From: Acidiluteibacter sp963716125
GTDB taxonomy: Bacteria; Bacteroidota; Bacteroidia; Flavobacteriales_E; Vicingaceae
DNA: 64,000 nucleotides
Direction: 5' to 3'
Assembly: GCA_963716125.1 (NCBI GenBank)
Contig: OY970294.1
Location: 1,426,001-1,490,000 of the forward strand
In this document: positions 18,348 to 25,781 of the stretch, in pieces
How positions within the stretch are numbered: the first letter of the stretch is position 1
Layout of the letters: each line of letters begins with the position of its first letter
Position numbers and translations under genes: made by a program
The notes under the pieces: generated by a model
Told to the model about the DNA's origin: nothing
Database searches by the model: none
Seen by the model: only the letters and a program-made list of their open reading frames with translations

Positions 18348-18907
18348 AGTCTTAATTTTAAATTTGATGTTAAAAATACCAAATAAAACTTATTAAAAAA
18401 ATAAATCCACAATGAAAATTCTTACCCCCTTTATTTTCTTCAATTTTTCGTAAAAAGTTATTTCCTTTAATTTTATTAACCGAACTCAGGTTAATAACCT
18501 GAGTTCGATTATTATTTAGGAATTCATATTTTCTGAAATTACAATATACAAGGCAGATATTTAGATATATAGCTAGCCATATTCTAAAAATCAAACGCAG
18601 TAGATTTTTATTTCTGGGAAAGTTTAAACTTATACCAATTAAGTTTTTTAATGCCGCATATAAATTTTATTGAACCATTTTAAAAACGTAGAATTGGTAA
18701 ATGCCGAACAGTAAGATAAGGAGCAAATGAGGAACGAAGTGTGCGACATTAGATTACTAAATCGGTATTATTCCACTTTTAAACAGTAATCTTCTTCTTA
18801 AAATTTCCTTGAAATAGCTTGCTATTTCATCGCTAATTTTAATCGAATCCCACTATTTAAAGGCGTTCTGAATCCTTAAGAATAACCGAACTCAGGTTAA
18901 TAGTAAT
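18348..18907. other. Non-coding stretch with palindromes and degraded sequence
   Basis: No convincing gene is visible in these 560 bases. They hold a perfect 13-bp palindrome at 18481-18507, a second copy of its left arm at 18887-18899, and a short hairpin around 18814-18831 (GAAATAGC/GCTATTTC). Confidence 0.6.
18481..18507. repeat. Perfect 13-bp inverted repeat, arm repeated 400 bp away
   Basis: CGAACTCAGGTTA and its reverse complement are separated by one A. The 20-mer that starts TAACC and contains the left arm occurs again at 18883-18902. It could be a terminator, since it lies downstream of nothing on + but in an inter-gene gap, or it could mark the ends of a small mobile element between 18477 and 18902. 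Confidence 0.6.
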
Positions 18908-19190
18908 TTAATCTATTCGAAACAATTTACTGCTGTTAGCTAAAATTTTTAATTGATACTCTTTCACTTCAGCTTTGAAAATTTCCAAAATAATTCTGTT
19001 CCATATGTTGGGTTGGGATATTTTTCGCTTCAGTTTGAGTAATATTAATAAATTCAATTACCTGAATCATATTGTCTAAACGTCCTGATTTTCCATCAAA
19101 ATTAACTAGAGTTAAGCGGTAATAATTAGTTCCGCTTTCAGGATTTGAATTTATTGCAAAATTATCGCAAGAATGGAGTAAAATGAATAA
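18908..19190 (-). pseudogene. Decayed C-terminus of a T9SS cargo protein
   Basis: Three reading frames in succession give the expected end of a T9SS-secreted protein. Frame one has SGTNYYRLTLVNFDGKSGR, frame two KYPNPTYGTELF with the PNP motif of the sorting domain, and frame three EIFKAEVKEYQLKIL to a stop at 18908. At least two frameshifts separate them and no N-terminal part exists, so this is a relic. The parent protein cannot be named. Confidence 0.6.
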
Positions 19191-19202
19191 AATAGAATTT
19201 AA

Positions 19203-19278
19203 ATATACCTAACCTTCAGGCTGAGTTCAGCACAGGCTCTAATGAAGTGCGTCCTCAACGCACTGCATTAGAGCCTAA
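19203..19278 (-). repeat. attC-like cassette boundary element (E1)
   Basis: Read on the minus strand it starts GGCTAACAATTAGG, immediately overlapping the rloB stop codon, and ends GTTAGGT. In between, an 18-bp stem with one mismatch (minus strand AGGCTCTAATGCAGTGCG, then a seven-base loop, then its complement) lies off-centre. The left end resembles the left end of the element at 23698-23912 (CTAACA, then TGCA, then AGTGCG). The CTAAC start and GTTRRRY end are what integron attC sites show. It also could serve as the rloB terminator. Confidence 0.5.
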
Positions 19279-19281
19279 TTG

Positions 19282-20013
19282 TTAGCCACTGGCTTTATCT
19301 TCAATTTCTTTTTTTAGTAACTCTTCTAATCCAAATAATTCGGCAACTAGATGATGAACTTTTGTAGAAGGGTTGTGATTTGCAAAATCAAATCGACCTT
19401 CAAATTCAGTTTCTAATTTTGCCGCAAATCTGATAGCTAATTTAAGGTTTCCGTTCTCTTTTAATAAATCATACATTTTTGTACTATTCTTTTCATATTC
19501 GTAATCTTCTCCTATTATTGGTTTTAGATTTCCTTCAATTAATTTTTGGTACATTTCTCGATTAATGGCTGTATTATAGAAATGGAAATGTAACAAATAC
19601 CAAAGTTCAAAAGCTTCATTTGTCCAAGCACACTCAATTTCTGGTGAGCTATTTTTACAAAGGTTAATTGCTTCATTGAAATTGTCTGGTTCAAAACTAT
19701 CTCGGTCAAATACAACCCATATTTTATCTATTGAAAGGCTAGTTTCATTTTCTAACCGTTCTTTCATCTTTATAGATTCTTCAACTAACGAAAGAGTATT
19801 TTTTCCTGTTCCTTAAATGTCTATTCTGCAAGAAGTTAGAACACCTTTTGGTAAATCTTTTTTTAATGATTCAAAATAATTTGGTTCCGTTTTTTCTCCT
19901 TCACAAACGATAAGAAAGTATTTTCGCTTATCTTTTGTATTTCGTTTTCTTTTATGTTCTTCTCTTGCTAATCTCTTCTGAATGTGATTAGGGATTTTTA
20001 CTTTTTTAGCCAT
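19282..20013 (-). pseudogene. rloB: RloB/AbiLii-like effector with in-frame nonsense codon
   Basis: Codons 1-66 give a basic N-terminus and KYFLIVCEGEKTEPNYFESL, the RloB hallmark, a TOPRIM-like strand with conserved glutamates. Codon 67 is TAA (19813-19815). Reading continues in the same frame as GTGKNTLSLVEESIKMKERL, IWVVFDRDSFEPDNF and ECAWTNEAFELWYLLHF, all family motifs, to 19282. Relatives have Gln at the stop position, so a single C-to-T change (CAA to TAA) would explain it. RloB-type proteins pair with an AAA ATPase, as in AbiL, and are thought to be the toxic nuclease-like partner. The gene overlaps the ATPase gene by 16 bases. Restart at codon 83 could give a 161-residue fragment. 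Confidence 0.82.
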
Positions 20014-21293
20014 TCTTTTATTGTATTTGAAACATTACCAATAAAAGGGATAGCTCCATATTTTCCTTGGATATAATCCTTCTCAAATTTTCTGTCTTTT
20101 CTTACAGTAATTCCCCCATCTCCTTTATACTCTACTAGGGAATATAAGTCAGAAGAAGAGTTTTTATCTTTTTCAATAAAATAAATTTGGTCTCTTCGGA
20201 ACTTTCCATAAGAAAATAAATTTGTGTCGTGAGTTGAAAAAATTAATTGTGCATTCTTTGGATTATGTTCTGTTGAATTAAATAATCTTGTAATTGATAA
20301 AGTCAATAAAGGATGAAGACTAGCATCTAGTTCATCAATCACTAATATTCCGCCATCTGTGAGAACATCAAAGATTGGTCCTGAAATATTAAAAACTTTA
20401 TTTGTCCCTGAAGATTCTTGACTACGCATATCAAACTCAACATCAGTAAAACTGTTGTCAAGAGGATTTCTTTTTTTGTGAAGAGTTTTTACATCAACAA
20501 TTTTTTTCCCTTCTAAATCAGAGACAAGTTGTTTAACAATATGTTCCGGCATATCATCAGGAATATCAGTAGTATTAAACTCTTTTTTCTTGATTTCTAC
20601 ATTATCAAATCCTAGGTCTAAATCATTATAAAAGGTTTGCAGTAAGTGTTTACTGTCTTTATTTTCAAGCATTTGAAAGGTTGCTGCTTTGTATCTTTCG
20701 TGGCTCAAACCTGAAATTGTAATGAAATTATTAAACCACATCATAATTTGACTTGCTAACTTACCATTGAATTGGTCTATAACAGCAAGGAATAAAGCAT
20801 TGTCTCTTGTTTTTTCTTCTAAATCTTTTGCCTCTTTATATTGAGGGTTTACATCAATTCCATCATCTTGTCTAACAAACAGATATTTTTCGGCTATTTT
20901 TTTTGCTTCCATTAACCATTCTGCTTTAATTTCAGAATTGGTTAATTCAAAACCATAACGATACTTAATGTTGTTTAGCAAAAATGTAACTTCAAAGAAT
21001 GATGGTTCTGTTACGGAAATTGTATCAAGTAAAAACGGTTCTATGTTTAAGTCAGAAGTAGAAGATTTTTCAAAGGATTGAAATACAATTCTACGCATTG
21101 TAGACATAGCTTTTATTAAATTGCTTTTACCACTTGAATTAGCACCATATATTACAGCTCCTTTTAGGATATTATGCCTATCTGTATGAATCAAATTAGT
21201 ATCTCCGAAATCAGTAATATTTGTCGCTTTCAAATCAAGGCATACTTCGTCTTTGATAGATAGAAAATTTTTAACTCTGAATTCTAATAACAT
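19998..21293 (-). CDS. AAA15-family ATPase (RloA/AbiLi-like), defence partner of RloB
   Basis: 431 residues, SMC/OLD-like ATPase. N-terminal strand LLEFRVKNFLSIKDEV, Walker A GANSSGKSNL (residues ~50-59), a long middle insertion, the signature region SQESSGTNKVFNI, Walker B GGILVIDELDASLHP and the switch histidine in IFSTHDTNLF. This is the AAA_15/AAA_21 type paired with RloB in AbiL-like abortive-infection modules. It is the first gene of a two-gene operon flanked by attC-like elements, typical of a mobile defence cassette. The ATPase is intact while its partner carries a stop codon. A -7 box lies about 18 bases upstream of the ATG. Confidence 0.88.
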   Translation of the reverse strand: MLLEFRVKNFLSIKDEVCLDLKATNITDFGDTNLIHTDRHNILKGAVIYGANSSGKSNLIKAMSTMRRIVFQSFEKSSTSDLNIEPFLLDTISVTEPSFFEVTFLLNNIKYRYGFELTNSEIKAEWLMEAKKIAEKYLFVRQDDGIDVNPQYKEAKDLEEKTRDNALFLAVIDQFNGKLASQIMMWFNNFITISGLSHERYKAATFQMLENKDSKHLLQTFYNDLDLGFDNVEIKKKEFNTTDIPDDMPEHIVKQLVSDLEGKKIVDVKTLHKKRNPLDNSFTDVEFDMRSQESSGTNKVFNISGPIFDVLTDGGILVIDELDASLHPLLTLSITRLFNSTEHNPKNAQLIFSTHDTNLFSYGKFRRDQIYFIEKDKNSSSDLYSLVEYKGDGGITVRKDRKFEKDYIQGKYGAIPFIGNVSNTIKEWLKK

Positions 21294-21310
21294 TGTAGTT
21301 GTTTTTTATG

Positions 21311-21318
21311 CAAAAATA
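21311..21318 (-). promoter_or_regulatory. TAnnTTTG -7 box for the AAA ATPase gene
   Basis: Minus strand TATTTTTG lies 18 bases before the ATG at 21293 and matches the Bacteroidota -7 consensus TAnnTTTG. I see no clear -33 TTG at the right distance, so the assignment is moderate. Confidence 0.45.
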
Positions 21319-21395
21319 CATAAAAAAGCTGAATAATGAGAAATTATCTCAATTAACGATATTTTTTTATTATGTAGAATGTTTTTTTAGCTTGT

Positions 21396-21600
21396 GGCTA
21401 ACGCCAAAATATGGGGCGTAGGGCGATAAGTAAAGATACAATTTGCTCCCGAAACTTCGGGATAACTAATTAGCAAAAACTGCGTAGCAGTTTTGTAACT
21501 TATCAAACTGTACAAAATCTGCTAAAAGATTTTATGGACTTAAAAAGTAGAGTTGAGATATCTTAAACTGCTTATGCCTAATTAATCTACACCATGTTAC
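21396..21600 (-). repeat. attC-like cassette boundary element (E2)
   Basis: On the minus strand it begins GGTAACATGG inside the stop codon of the upstream lipoprotein gene and ends ATATTTTGGCGTTAGCC, 103 bases before the AAA ATPase start. It holds two internal hairpins: CCCGAAGTTTCGGG, and AAAACTGC/GCAGTTTT. About 30 bases at its inner end (+ strand GGCTAACGCCAAAATATGG, then GCGATAAGTAAAG) are nearly identical to 23698-23730, so E2 and E4 are members of one repeat family. Confidence 0.6.
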
Positions 21601-22610
21601 CTGCTGTTTTTTTCTTTTGTGAATCTAATTACTTCTTTTTCCATTGAGGTTAACGATCTAGAATTACGCTCAATTGTAAGTTTATCTCCTTCGAGCTTTA
21701 CAATTTTCCAAACTCCTCTAATCTTCTCTAATTCTTTAGGAAAATATATAAAATCATTAGTTGAATTCAATATCCATTTTTTAGAATTACTTCTTCCAAA
21801 TTGTTCTATTTCTATAGAATCAGTCTTTATTCTTAGATATAATCTCACATCAACATCCTCAGGATAATTTAATGGAGGTGGAGGCAGTGGAATGTCTGAA
21901 ATATATGGATTTGGTGACACCCAATTACCTATTAATCCAATTGTATCCCTAATGTTATTGAGGGCAGTCATTTTAAAGTCTCTAACATTTGTATAGAACA
22001 GTTTTAGAGATAGTTCATTTATAGAAGTATTGCTAATTAAAAAAGGGGGAGATTCATGTTGGTCTAAGACTAAGAAATTTAGGGATTTATAACTGTTGAT
22101 TGCCCAATGTGATGAGCGATATCTTGTATTATAAATATTTCCAATATGTATTATTGTTGAATCATTTATGAAATCAATTGAATCTCTATAACTTGGCCCT
22201 TTTAATAAGAAAGCTTTGTTTTTAATATCAATCCTGAGACTTTCATTTACTTCTCTTAGTTTTTTAAAAACTAATTTTTGCTTTTGATCTGAATTAAATA
22301 TTAGTGTCAAACTGTCTTTAGTTAAACTTCGAATTTGAAATGTATCTGAATCAATTATTAAATAATTTTTACTAACCAAAAATTTCACCTTTTCTTCAGA
22401 GTCCTTTTCTGAAAACATTGGATAGTCAAATTTCTTAAAGACGACTTCATCATTTGAAAAGTCAAGCAATAACCGCATAGAAGAAAAAGTAGAATCATTA
22501 ATAGAGTAATCAACTCGATATGCACCAATCCAAATTCCATTTAAGTCGCTAATGGAATTGCAAGAACTTAAAATAATTAAGCTAAAAAAGATATAGATCA
22601 CTCTTTTCAT
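21597..22610 (-). CDS. Lipoprotein of unknown function
   Basis: 337 residues. N-terminus MKRVIYIFFSLIILSSCNS is a lipoprotein signal with lipobox LSSC, so Cys17 or nearby would be acylated and the protein placed in the periplasm or outer membrane. The rest is beta-rich with repeated patterns such as SDLNGIWIG, LIGNWVSPNP and KIRGVWKIVKLEGDKLTIER, suggesting lipocalin-like repeats, a reading I make only from pattern. No known family recognised. The ATG is 7 bases after the GTTAGTC end of an attC-like element and the stop lies in the next one, so the gene fills one cassette. Confidence 0.7.
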   Translation of the reverse strand: MKRVIYIFFSLIILSSCNSISDLNGIWIGAYRVDYSINDSTFSSMRLLLDFSNDEVVFKKFDYPMFSEKDSEEKVKFLVSKNYLIIDSDTFQIRSLTKDSLTLIFNSDQKQKLVFKKLREVNESLRIDIKNKAFLLKGPSYRDSIDFINDSTIIHIGNIYNTRYRSSHWAINSYKSLNFLVLDQHESPPFLISNTSINELSLKLFYTNVRDFKMTALNNIRDTIGLIGNWVSPNPYISDIPLPPPPLNYPEDVDVRLYLRIKTDSIEIEQFGRSNSKKWILNSTNDFIYFPKELEKIRGVWKIVKLEGDKLTIERNSRSLTSMEKEVIRFTKEKNSR

Positions 22611-22616
22611 AATTCT

Positions 22617-22803
22617 GACTAACGCCTTTTTTAGTTACTAAAATTCAATTAGTTAAGTTTTGTAAAGTTAATTATTTTTTTAATGCTCAGAATTTGGCGT
22701 TGGTAATAGAAATTAATTGAGATTTCTTAATGTGGGGAATTGTACACAACGGTTTGGCTATGCGCAGTGTCCCGAAGGACATTACGTTTAGGTGTTGTAG
22801 GCA
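22617..22803 (-). repeat. attC-like cassette boundary region (E3), possibly two sites
   Basis: Between the GNAT gene stop and the lipoprotein ATG. The first part on the minus strand is a hairpin with loop TTCG: TACAACACC...AATGTCC pairs imperfectly with GGACACTGCGCATAGCC...GTTGTGTA. The second part ends AAAAAGGCGTTAGTCAGAAT just before the ATG. A 27-base stretch (+ strand beginning AATTAATTGAGATTTC at about 22707) recurs at 51467 in the second island, and GCGTTAGTCAGAAT recurs at 51441-51453. Confidence 0.55.
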
Positions 22804-22811
22804 CAGTACTT

Positions 22812-23315
22812 TTACTCGAATAATATTTTTATCGTATTCATTGGCAGAAACATTTTTCCGCTATCTGGTAATTTAATAAATCCATATTTATCGTAAAATC
22901 TTTCTGCAGCTTCATCAATCGGGTCGACTACGACTGCAAACGAACCTATACTTTTTGAAATCTCGTAACTCCTTTTTAAAGCATCTACCAGCAATAGTTT
23001 TCCAACACCTTGTTTTTGAAATCTATTATCTATTGCCAAAGGACCGAGTAGAGTAGTAGGTATAGATTTATAAGAATTAGGTAGATTTTTTTGGAATTCC
23101 TCTGGTATTAATTCTTGAGCCAAACTATTATTGGCTAAGGTATAGTAGCCTTTTAATAAATCCGTTTCTTTGTCGTTTAGGACAAAACAGGCAGATAGTT
23201 TTCTTTTAATGTCTTGATTGGCTTGTTTATGCAAATAATTATCAAGCATTTCTTTTCCGCAAGAGAATTCCTTTTTTCTATGATTAGAATTTAAGTTTTC
23301 TGTCAGTTCGTTCAT
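22812..23315 (-). CDS. GNAT acetyltransferase toxin, TacT-like
   Basis: 167 residues, GNAT fold. It shows the TacT-type N-terminus FSCGKEMLDNYLHKQANQD, the central ACFVLND strand, the acetyl-CoA loop LAIDNRFQKQGVGKLLLVDA (Q/RxxGxG) and the C-terminal FYDKYGFIKLP with the conserved tyrosine. TacT-type toxins acetylate the amino group of charged tRNAs and stop translation. It overlaps the DUF1778 antitoxin by one base, the standard TacA-TacT arrangement. The pair occupies one attC-like bounded cassette. Confidence 0.88.
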   Translation of the reverse strand: MNELTENLNSNHRKKEFSCGKEMLDNYLHKQANQDIKRKLSACFVLNDKETDLLKGYYTLANNSLAQELIPEEFQKNLPNSYKSIPTTLLGPLAIDNRFQKQGVGKLLLVDALKRSYEISKSIGSFAVVVDPIDEAAERFYDKYGFIKLPDSGKMFLPMNTIKILFE

Positions 23316-23602
23316 TAAGATAAACGAGCTTTGTATTCATTCGTAGCATTAATAAGATTTTTATTTGCTTTCGGTGAATTTGTGATTGCATCAAAAAATA
23401 TATCACTATCTCTTTTTGAAGCTATAATCTGTTCCTTTTCAGAGATAATTTCTTTAGCTTTTTTTTGAACAGTCAAAACAACAAAATCCGTTAAACTTCT
23501 ATATCCACCAACTCGCGCAGCTCTTTCAAAAAGCACTTTCTGTTCTTTAGATAAACGAGTATCAAATCTCGCTTTTTCTTGTTTTAATTCTTTTGTAGCC
23601 AT
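23315..23602 (-). CDS. DUF1778 ribbon-helix-helix antitoxin, TacA-like
   Basis: 95 residues. RFDTRLSKEQKVLFERAARVGGYRSLTDFVV is the ribbon-helix-helix DNA-binding domain of DUF1778/TacA antitoxins. The C-terminal helix (KRDSDIFFDAITNSPKANKN) is the part that wraps the GNAT toxin. The antitoxin gene comes first, as usual, and the promoter region contains repeated GTACG half-sites that it probably binds, with the toxin as co-repressor. Confidence 0.9.
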   Translation of the reverse strand: MATKELKQEKARFDTRLSKEQKVLFERAARVGGYRSLTDFVVLTVQKKAKEIISEKEQIIASKRDSDIFFDAITNSPKANKNLINATNEYKARLS

Positions 23603-23626
23603 AATTATATATTTATAAAATCAAAT

Positions 23627-23678
23627 GTACGTTTAAAATACGTACTTATCAAATTAATGTACGATTTTTTTCTGTACG
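23627..23678 (-). promoter_or_regulatory. GTACG operator half-sites of the TacA/TacT-like pair
   Basis: GTACGT (23627-23632), TTAAAAT, then ACGTAC (23640-23645) form a perfect palindrome 25 bases before the antitoxin ATG. Two more GTACG half-sites follow at 23659-23663 and 23674-23678. Short, repeated half-sites of this kind are what ribbon-helix-helix antitoxins bind. Confidence 0.65.
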
Positions 23679-23697
23679 TGATGGTCTTTTGTATTGT

Positions 23698-23912
23698 GGC
23701 TAATGCCAAAATATGGTGCGCAGTGCGATAAGTAAAGATACAATTAGCCTGCATTACGCCAAGGCAGGCTAAAAACTAAATAGTAAAAATCGCAAAGCGA
23801 TTTTGTACATTTTCTTTTCTACAAAATTTGCTTGCGAATTTTACGGAGTACCAGATGATTAATAAGTTGCCATAACCTGCTGACGCACTATGCAATATAT
23901 TTAATGTTAGCG
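23698..23912 (-). repeat. attC-like cassette boundary element (E4)
   Basis: Minus strand left end CGCTAACATTAAATATATTG then CATAGTGCG; right end CGCACTGCGCACC, ATATTTTGG, CATTAGCC. Aligned as an inverted repeat, about 20 of 28 terminal bases pair. Inner hairpins include GCCTGCCTTGGCGTAATGCAGGC and AAAATCGC/GCGATTTT. The element starts eight bases after the TAA of the TonB-C lipoprotein gene and ends about 100 bases before the antitoxin ATG, where that operon's promoter lies. Confidence 0.6.
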
Positions 23913-23919
23913 GCAGTAT

Positions 23920-25368
23920 TTATATTCTGTTTAGTTTTTTCATTTCTTCTTTTAAAAGCTTCATTGTTAATGGTTTAAATTCTAATATGGGTTCCTCTTT
24001 TTTAGAAATTGTAGTCTTTTTTATTGCAAGATAATATTGGTCATTTTCATATTTAATAGCAACTAATGTGAAATTATATCCCATTGGAATATGGTCAAAT
24101 ATATACTTAGTGTGTTTTCTCGAACCTATCAATATTGAATTTATTTTGTTGAAAATGATTTTAATATCAATATCATTTGTGTTTTCTAAGTTTACTATAT
24201 AATTAACTTTTGGGTCTTCAGTTTTATAAAATCTATCACAATTAATCCATCCAAGTTTAGAAGTGCTGAAAATATACTGACTAATTTCAGACATATCAGT
24301 TTTTGAGATGTTTTCATCAGAAACTTCTTTCTCAAAATCTTTTGCATATTTTTCATTATTGGTATTAAAACCTTCTCCTCCAATTGAAAACCGCAGAGGG
24401 ACAGTCATTTGTACTTTTACCTTTTTGCCACCTTGTTCTCCTGGTTTCCACTTTGGCATTTTTTTAACAGCAGAGATTGCAGCTTGATCTAGAGATGGTT
24501 GTATTCCTCTAATTACTCTGGCATTTTGAATATGCCCAATTTCGTCAATTATAAATCCAACATATATTGTACCTCCAATGCCACTATCTCTTGCACTTTT
24601 TGGGTAAGTAACATTACTTGCAAGGTATTCTATTAATTTTTGTTGCCCTCCCGGAAATTCAGGCATTGTTTCAACAATTGAAAAGACTTCTGCTTCTTCT
24701 AATTCAATAGGTATAGGCTCTGACAATGTCCAATTTATCTTTTTTGATGCCCAATCGCCATAGAAAAGTTTCATATCCTTTTTTTCATTCTTTGTTGGGA
24801 AATAAATTTCAATTACTTCATCTTTTTTAAGTTGACATTTCTCCCCTTTTGAGAATGCTTCAATGAATAGCATACCACCTGTTTCAAGAATTTCTTGATT
24901 GCTTGTGGTTGATAGATTGGCGAGCAACATATCTGATATTTGATAGTATTCTTTTACTTCAAAGAGAATTTCTCCTTGAACTAACTGGCCTGATTCAGTA
25001 ATAAATGAATTTGGGCTAAAAGTAATTTTAGTCCCTTCTCTACAAATTATTATTGTATCCTTTGAGGCGTTTATTTTGAATTTCTGAGAAGGCTTTTCAA
25101 ATTGCTTGTAAAAATCATTTAATCCATTAAATTCTTTTACAAGGTCATTGATTTTATTATTAGTTTGTGGCTGATAGGTAAAGTCCTGATTTACATTGTC
25201 AATTAATGAATCTTTTTTAATAATAGAGTTTTTTTCAACAATCTCTGTTTCTAATTGAACTGTATTGTTTTCTTCGTGTTTTTTCTTGACTTGTTTTTTT
25301 TCAGTTTGGTTACTGCATCCAAATGTAAATAGAACAATTAAGGTAAAAGTAAGAGTCAATCTTCTCAT
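23920..25368 (-). CDS. Lipoprotein with TonB C-terminal domain
   Basis: 482 residues from the ATG at 25368, chosen because MRRLTLTFTLIVLFTFGCSN is a lipoprotein signal (Cys18); a longer in-frame start at 25440 would read through the attC-like end and is rejected. The middle contains a region with ITFSPNSFITESGQLVQGEI like other Bacteroidota surface proteins. Residues ~230-330 are a TonB_C domain: MPEFPGGQQKLIEYLASNV and GGTIYVGFIIDEIGHIQNARV. Unlike true TonB it lacks a transmembrane anchor and proline-rich linker. Role unknown. It fills a cassette starting 34 bases after a GTTAGCG end. Confidence 0.8.
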   Translation of the reverse strand: MRRLTLTFTLIVLFTFGCSNQTEKKQVKKKHEENNTVQLETEIVEKNSIIKKDSLIDNVNQDFTYQPQTNNKINDLVKEFNGLNDFYKQFEKPSQKFKINASKDTIIICREGTKITFSPNSFITESGQLVQGEILFEVKEYYQISDMLLANLSTTSNQEILETGGMLFIEAFSKGEKCQLKKDEVIEIYFPTKNEKKDMKLFYGDWASKKINWTLSEPIPIELEEAEVFSIVETMPEFPGGQQKLIEYLASNVTYPKSARDSGIGGTIYVGFIIDEIGHIQNARVIRGIQPSLDQAAISAVKKMPKWKPGEQGGKKVKVQMTVPLRFSIGGEGFNTNNEKYAKDFEKEVSDENISKTDMSEISQYIFSTSKLGWINCDRFYKTEDPKVNYIVNLENTNDIDIKIIFNKINSILIGSRKHTKYIFDHIPMGYNFTLVAIKYENDQYYLAIKKTTISKKEEPILEFKPLTMKLLKEEMKKLNRI

Positions 25369-25401
25369 ATAACAAAAACGATTATCATTTTTGTTTATTG
25401 C

Positions 25402-25408
25402 CGCTAAC
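25402..25408 (-). repeat. GTTAGCG end of an attC-like element (E5)
   Basis: Minus strand TTCGGTTGTTAGCGGC, 34 bases before the lipoprotein ATG at 25368, matches the right ends of the other elements. The left half is not clear; only a GAATAAA/TTTATTC hairpin at about 25413-25440 precedes it. Confidence 0.4.
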
Positions 25409-25781
25409 AACCGAATAAAAGGAAAAGCACATTTATTCACCTTATATCTGGATGCTATTTTTTTCTTAAATCAAAAATAAATAAATCTCTTCAAACAACC
25501 AACTAAAAAACTCTCAATAAGCGTATTAAAATGTAAAATGAGGGTTTTCCCCCATAAAAACTACTAAATCCTCATCTTTAGGTTTTCGCAAATATGAAAG
25601 TATAAGTTTTATGCCACTCCTCTGGAGTTTGCATAGATTTCAATTGATTGGATTTATTGATATGGCGCTGCGCTACAGCTAAAATGAATAATTAATTTCT
25701 TGATGAACATTGTTTAATGAACAGCTCCGTAGGAGCAAAATATTTAAACTGTTTTTTTTGAATGTTAAGGATTGTTAATTT
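25409..25781. other. Non-coding gap with relic of the nuclease gene end
   Basis: A 31-base direct repeat (starts AACTAAAAAACTCTC) lies at 25501-25531 and again at 26969-26999. Next to it, 25526-25604 on the minus strand encodes LSYLRKPKDEDLVVFMG, closely similar to the last residues SYLRKAKEEDVVVLER of the nuclease gene at 27015. It is therefore the decayed end of a duplicated copy. Small hairpins follow (GCTCCGTAGGAGC near 25725). Confidence 0.65.

Noticed and set aside
18370..18594. 74-codon frame on the minus strand
   Set aside because: It spans the perfect palindrome, has no family look and lies in a decayed gap.
23369..25440. Longer start of the TonB-C lipoprotein at 25440
   Set aside because: It would read through the GTTAGCG boundary and place the lipoprotein signal inside the protein.
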